A stretch of 6,637 nt of DNA from an uncultured Veillonella sp. (GTDB lineage Bacteria; Bacillota; Negativicutes; Veillonellales; Veillonellaceae): positions 1-6,637 of the forward strand of contig URPT01000092.1 in NCBI GenBank assembly GCA_900549845.1. The letters run 5' to 3'. This document shows positions 6,271-6,637 of the stretch, in pieces. Made by a program: the position numbers and the translations under genes. The first letter of the stretch is position 1. The number at the start of each line of letters is the position of its first letter. The notes below the pieces were generated by a model. That model did not search any database. It was not told where the DNA came from and saw nothing but the letters and a program-made list of their open reading frames with translations.

Positions 6271-6298
6271 ATTATAGCAAATCCATCCAATATGTAAA
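6271..6298 (-). promoter_or_regulatory. Promoter of the ywlE-rpiB-glyA unit
   Basis: On the minus strand: -35 TTTACA (6298-6293, 5/6), a 16-bp spacer, and a perfect -10 TATAAT (6276-6271) extended by TGC directly upstream. Transcription would start near 6264, giving a leader of about 36 nt before the ywlE ATG. It is the best promoter match I see in the window. Confidence 0.8.
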
Positions 6299-6306
6299 GA
6301 CATATT
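6289..6306. repeat. AT-rich inverted repeat over the ywlE -35 element
   Basis: AATATGT and ACATATT, 7 bp each, are perfectly inverted around a 4-nt centre (6296-6299). The repeat covers the whole -35 hexamer at 6293-6298. A protein bound here would compete with RNA polymerase, but in AT-rich DNA a repeat of this length may be chance. Confidence 0.4.
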
Positions 6307-6340
6307 TCTATTATCAGTGGACATTTTTATTTCAGTAAAT

Positions 6341-6637
6341 TTACTTATAAATGATATGATGACTCGATGCCTTTTCCATGCGGTTCATAATAGCAACACC
6401 AAAACCGTCGTCATCAACACCTTCTGCTAAGATTAAGGTAACATGATTTTCGTTAAAATATAATAGGCTTTTATAAAAGTCATGGCCTAATGATAAGGCA
6501 TCACCATAATTGCCAAAACAATGGAATATAAAGCGTGTATCCTCTTTCATAAGGTTATACGTTTCATGACTCACTAAACAACCTATAGGACCTTCTATCC
6601 CCTTTGATAGCTCTTTAAAAGTACTTGCCACCCGCTC
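6341..6637 (-). CDS. ywlC: Sua5/YwlC threonylcarbamoyl-AMP synthase, C-terminal part only
   Basis: The final 98 codons of a gene that starts beyond the right edge; the frame stays open to the last base. The C-terminus LAEGVDDDGFGVAIMNRMEK (followed by ASSHHIIYK) matches the small Sua5 C-terminal domain, whose family form is roughly AEG..EEGLG.AIMNRL.KAAS..II. The full protein would use an N-terminal YrdC domain, not visible here, to make threonylcarbamoyl-AMP from threonine, bicarbonate and ATP for t6A at position 37 of ANN-decoding tRNAs. A GTG at 6631-6629 lies within the domain and is not the true start. Its position upstream of ywlE and rpiB agrees with the Bacillus ywlC-ywlE-ywlF order, which supports the call. 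The gap after it has a promoter but no obvious terminator, so some readthrough into ywlE is likely. Confidence 0.85.
   Translation of the reverse strand, partial: ERVASTFKELSKGIEGPIGCLVSHETYNLMKEDTRFIFHCFGNYGDALSLGHDFYKSLLYFNENHVTLILAEGVDDDGFGVAIMNRMEKASSHHIIYK

Noticed and set aside
6629..6631. GTG as the start of a 96-residue protein at the right edge
   Set aside because: The frame continues to the window edge, and the protein is only the C-terminal domain of Sua5, so this is an internal codon of a truncated gene.
1..6637. A new defence, mobile or secretion system
   Set aside because: Every coding region belongs to a well-known housekeeping family, the order is a familiar Firmicutes one, and no transposase, integrase, repeat array or unknown gene cluster is present.

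Overview
All genes in this window lie on the minus strand, so transcription runs from high to low coordinates. The window looks like core chromosome of a low-to-moderate GC member of the Firmicutes. It has strong AGGAGG-type ribosome binding sites, sigma-A-like promoters, a CggR regulator, a YwlE-type phosphatase, and the ywlC-ywlE-rpiB-glyA-upp order also known from Bacillus. Codon usage and protein flavour remind me of the Negativicutes, perhaps Veillonella; that is an impression from memory, not something the sequence proves.

Read in the direction of transcription, the window opens with the 3' end of a Sua5/YwlC threonylcarbamoyl-AMP synthase gene (tRNA t6A modification) cut by the window edge. 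After a 112-bp gap holding a strong promoter and two palindromes comes a compact unit: ywlE (low-molecular-weight phosphatase of the protein-arginine-phosphatase type), rpiB (ribose-5-phosphate isomerase B) and glyA (serine hydroxymethyltransferase). A clear hairpin terminator follows glyA. Next is upp (uracil phosphoribosyltransferase), with its own hairpin terminator. These genes supply pentose phosphate, one-carbon units and salvaged UMP, so the neighbourhood has a nucleotide-precursor flavour.

The last third is a central-carbon operon: cggR (repressor of the glycolytic triose-phosphate segment), gap (glyceraldehyde-3-phosphate dehydrogenase) and pgk (phosphoglycerate kinase, cut by the left edge). 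A good promoter precedes cggR. Just downstream of its expected start site are two direct repeats, 20 bp apart, that match the known Bacillus CggR operator layout. CggR therefore very probably represses its own operon and is released by fructose-1,6-bisphosphate.

The most interesting point is a mismatch between regulation and enzyme type. The operon carries the regulator and operator of a glycolytic operon. However, the GAPDH lacks the Asp that selects NAD and has other residues seen in NADP-using (anabolic, GapB or chloroplast-like) enzymes. That would suit an organism that runs this segment toward hexose synthesis. I see no mobile element, CRISPR array, RNA gene, pseudogene or unknown multi-gene system; apart from the points under findings this is ordinary housekeeping DNA. 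No gene-free stretch exceeds 300 bases.
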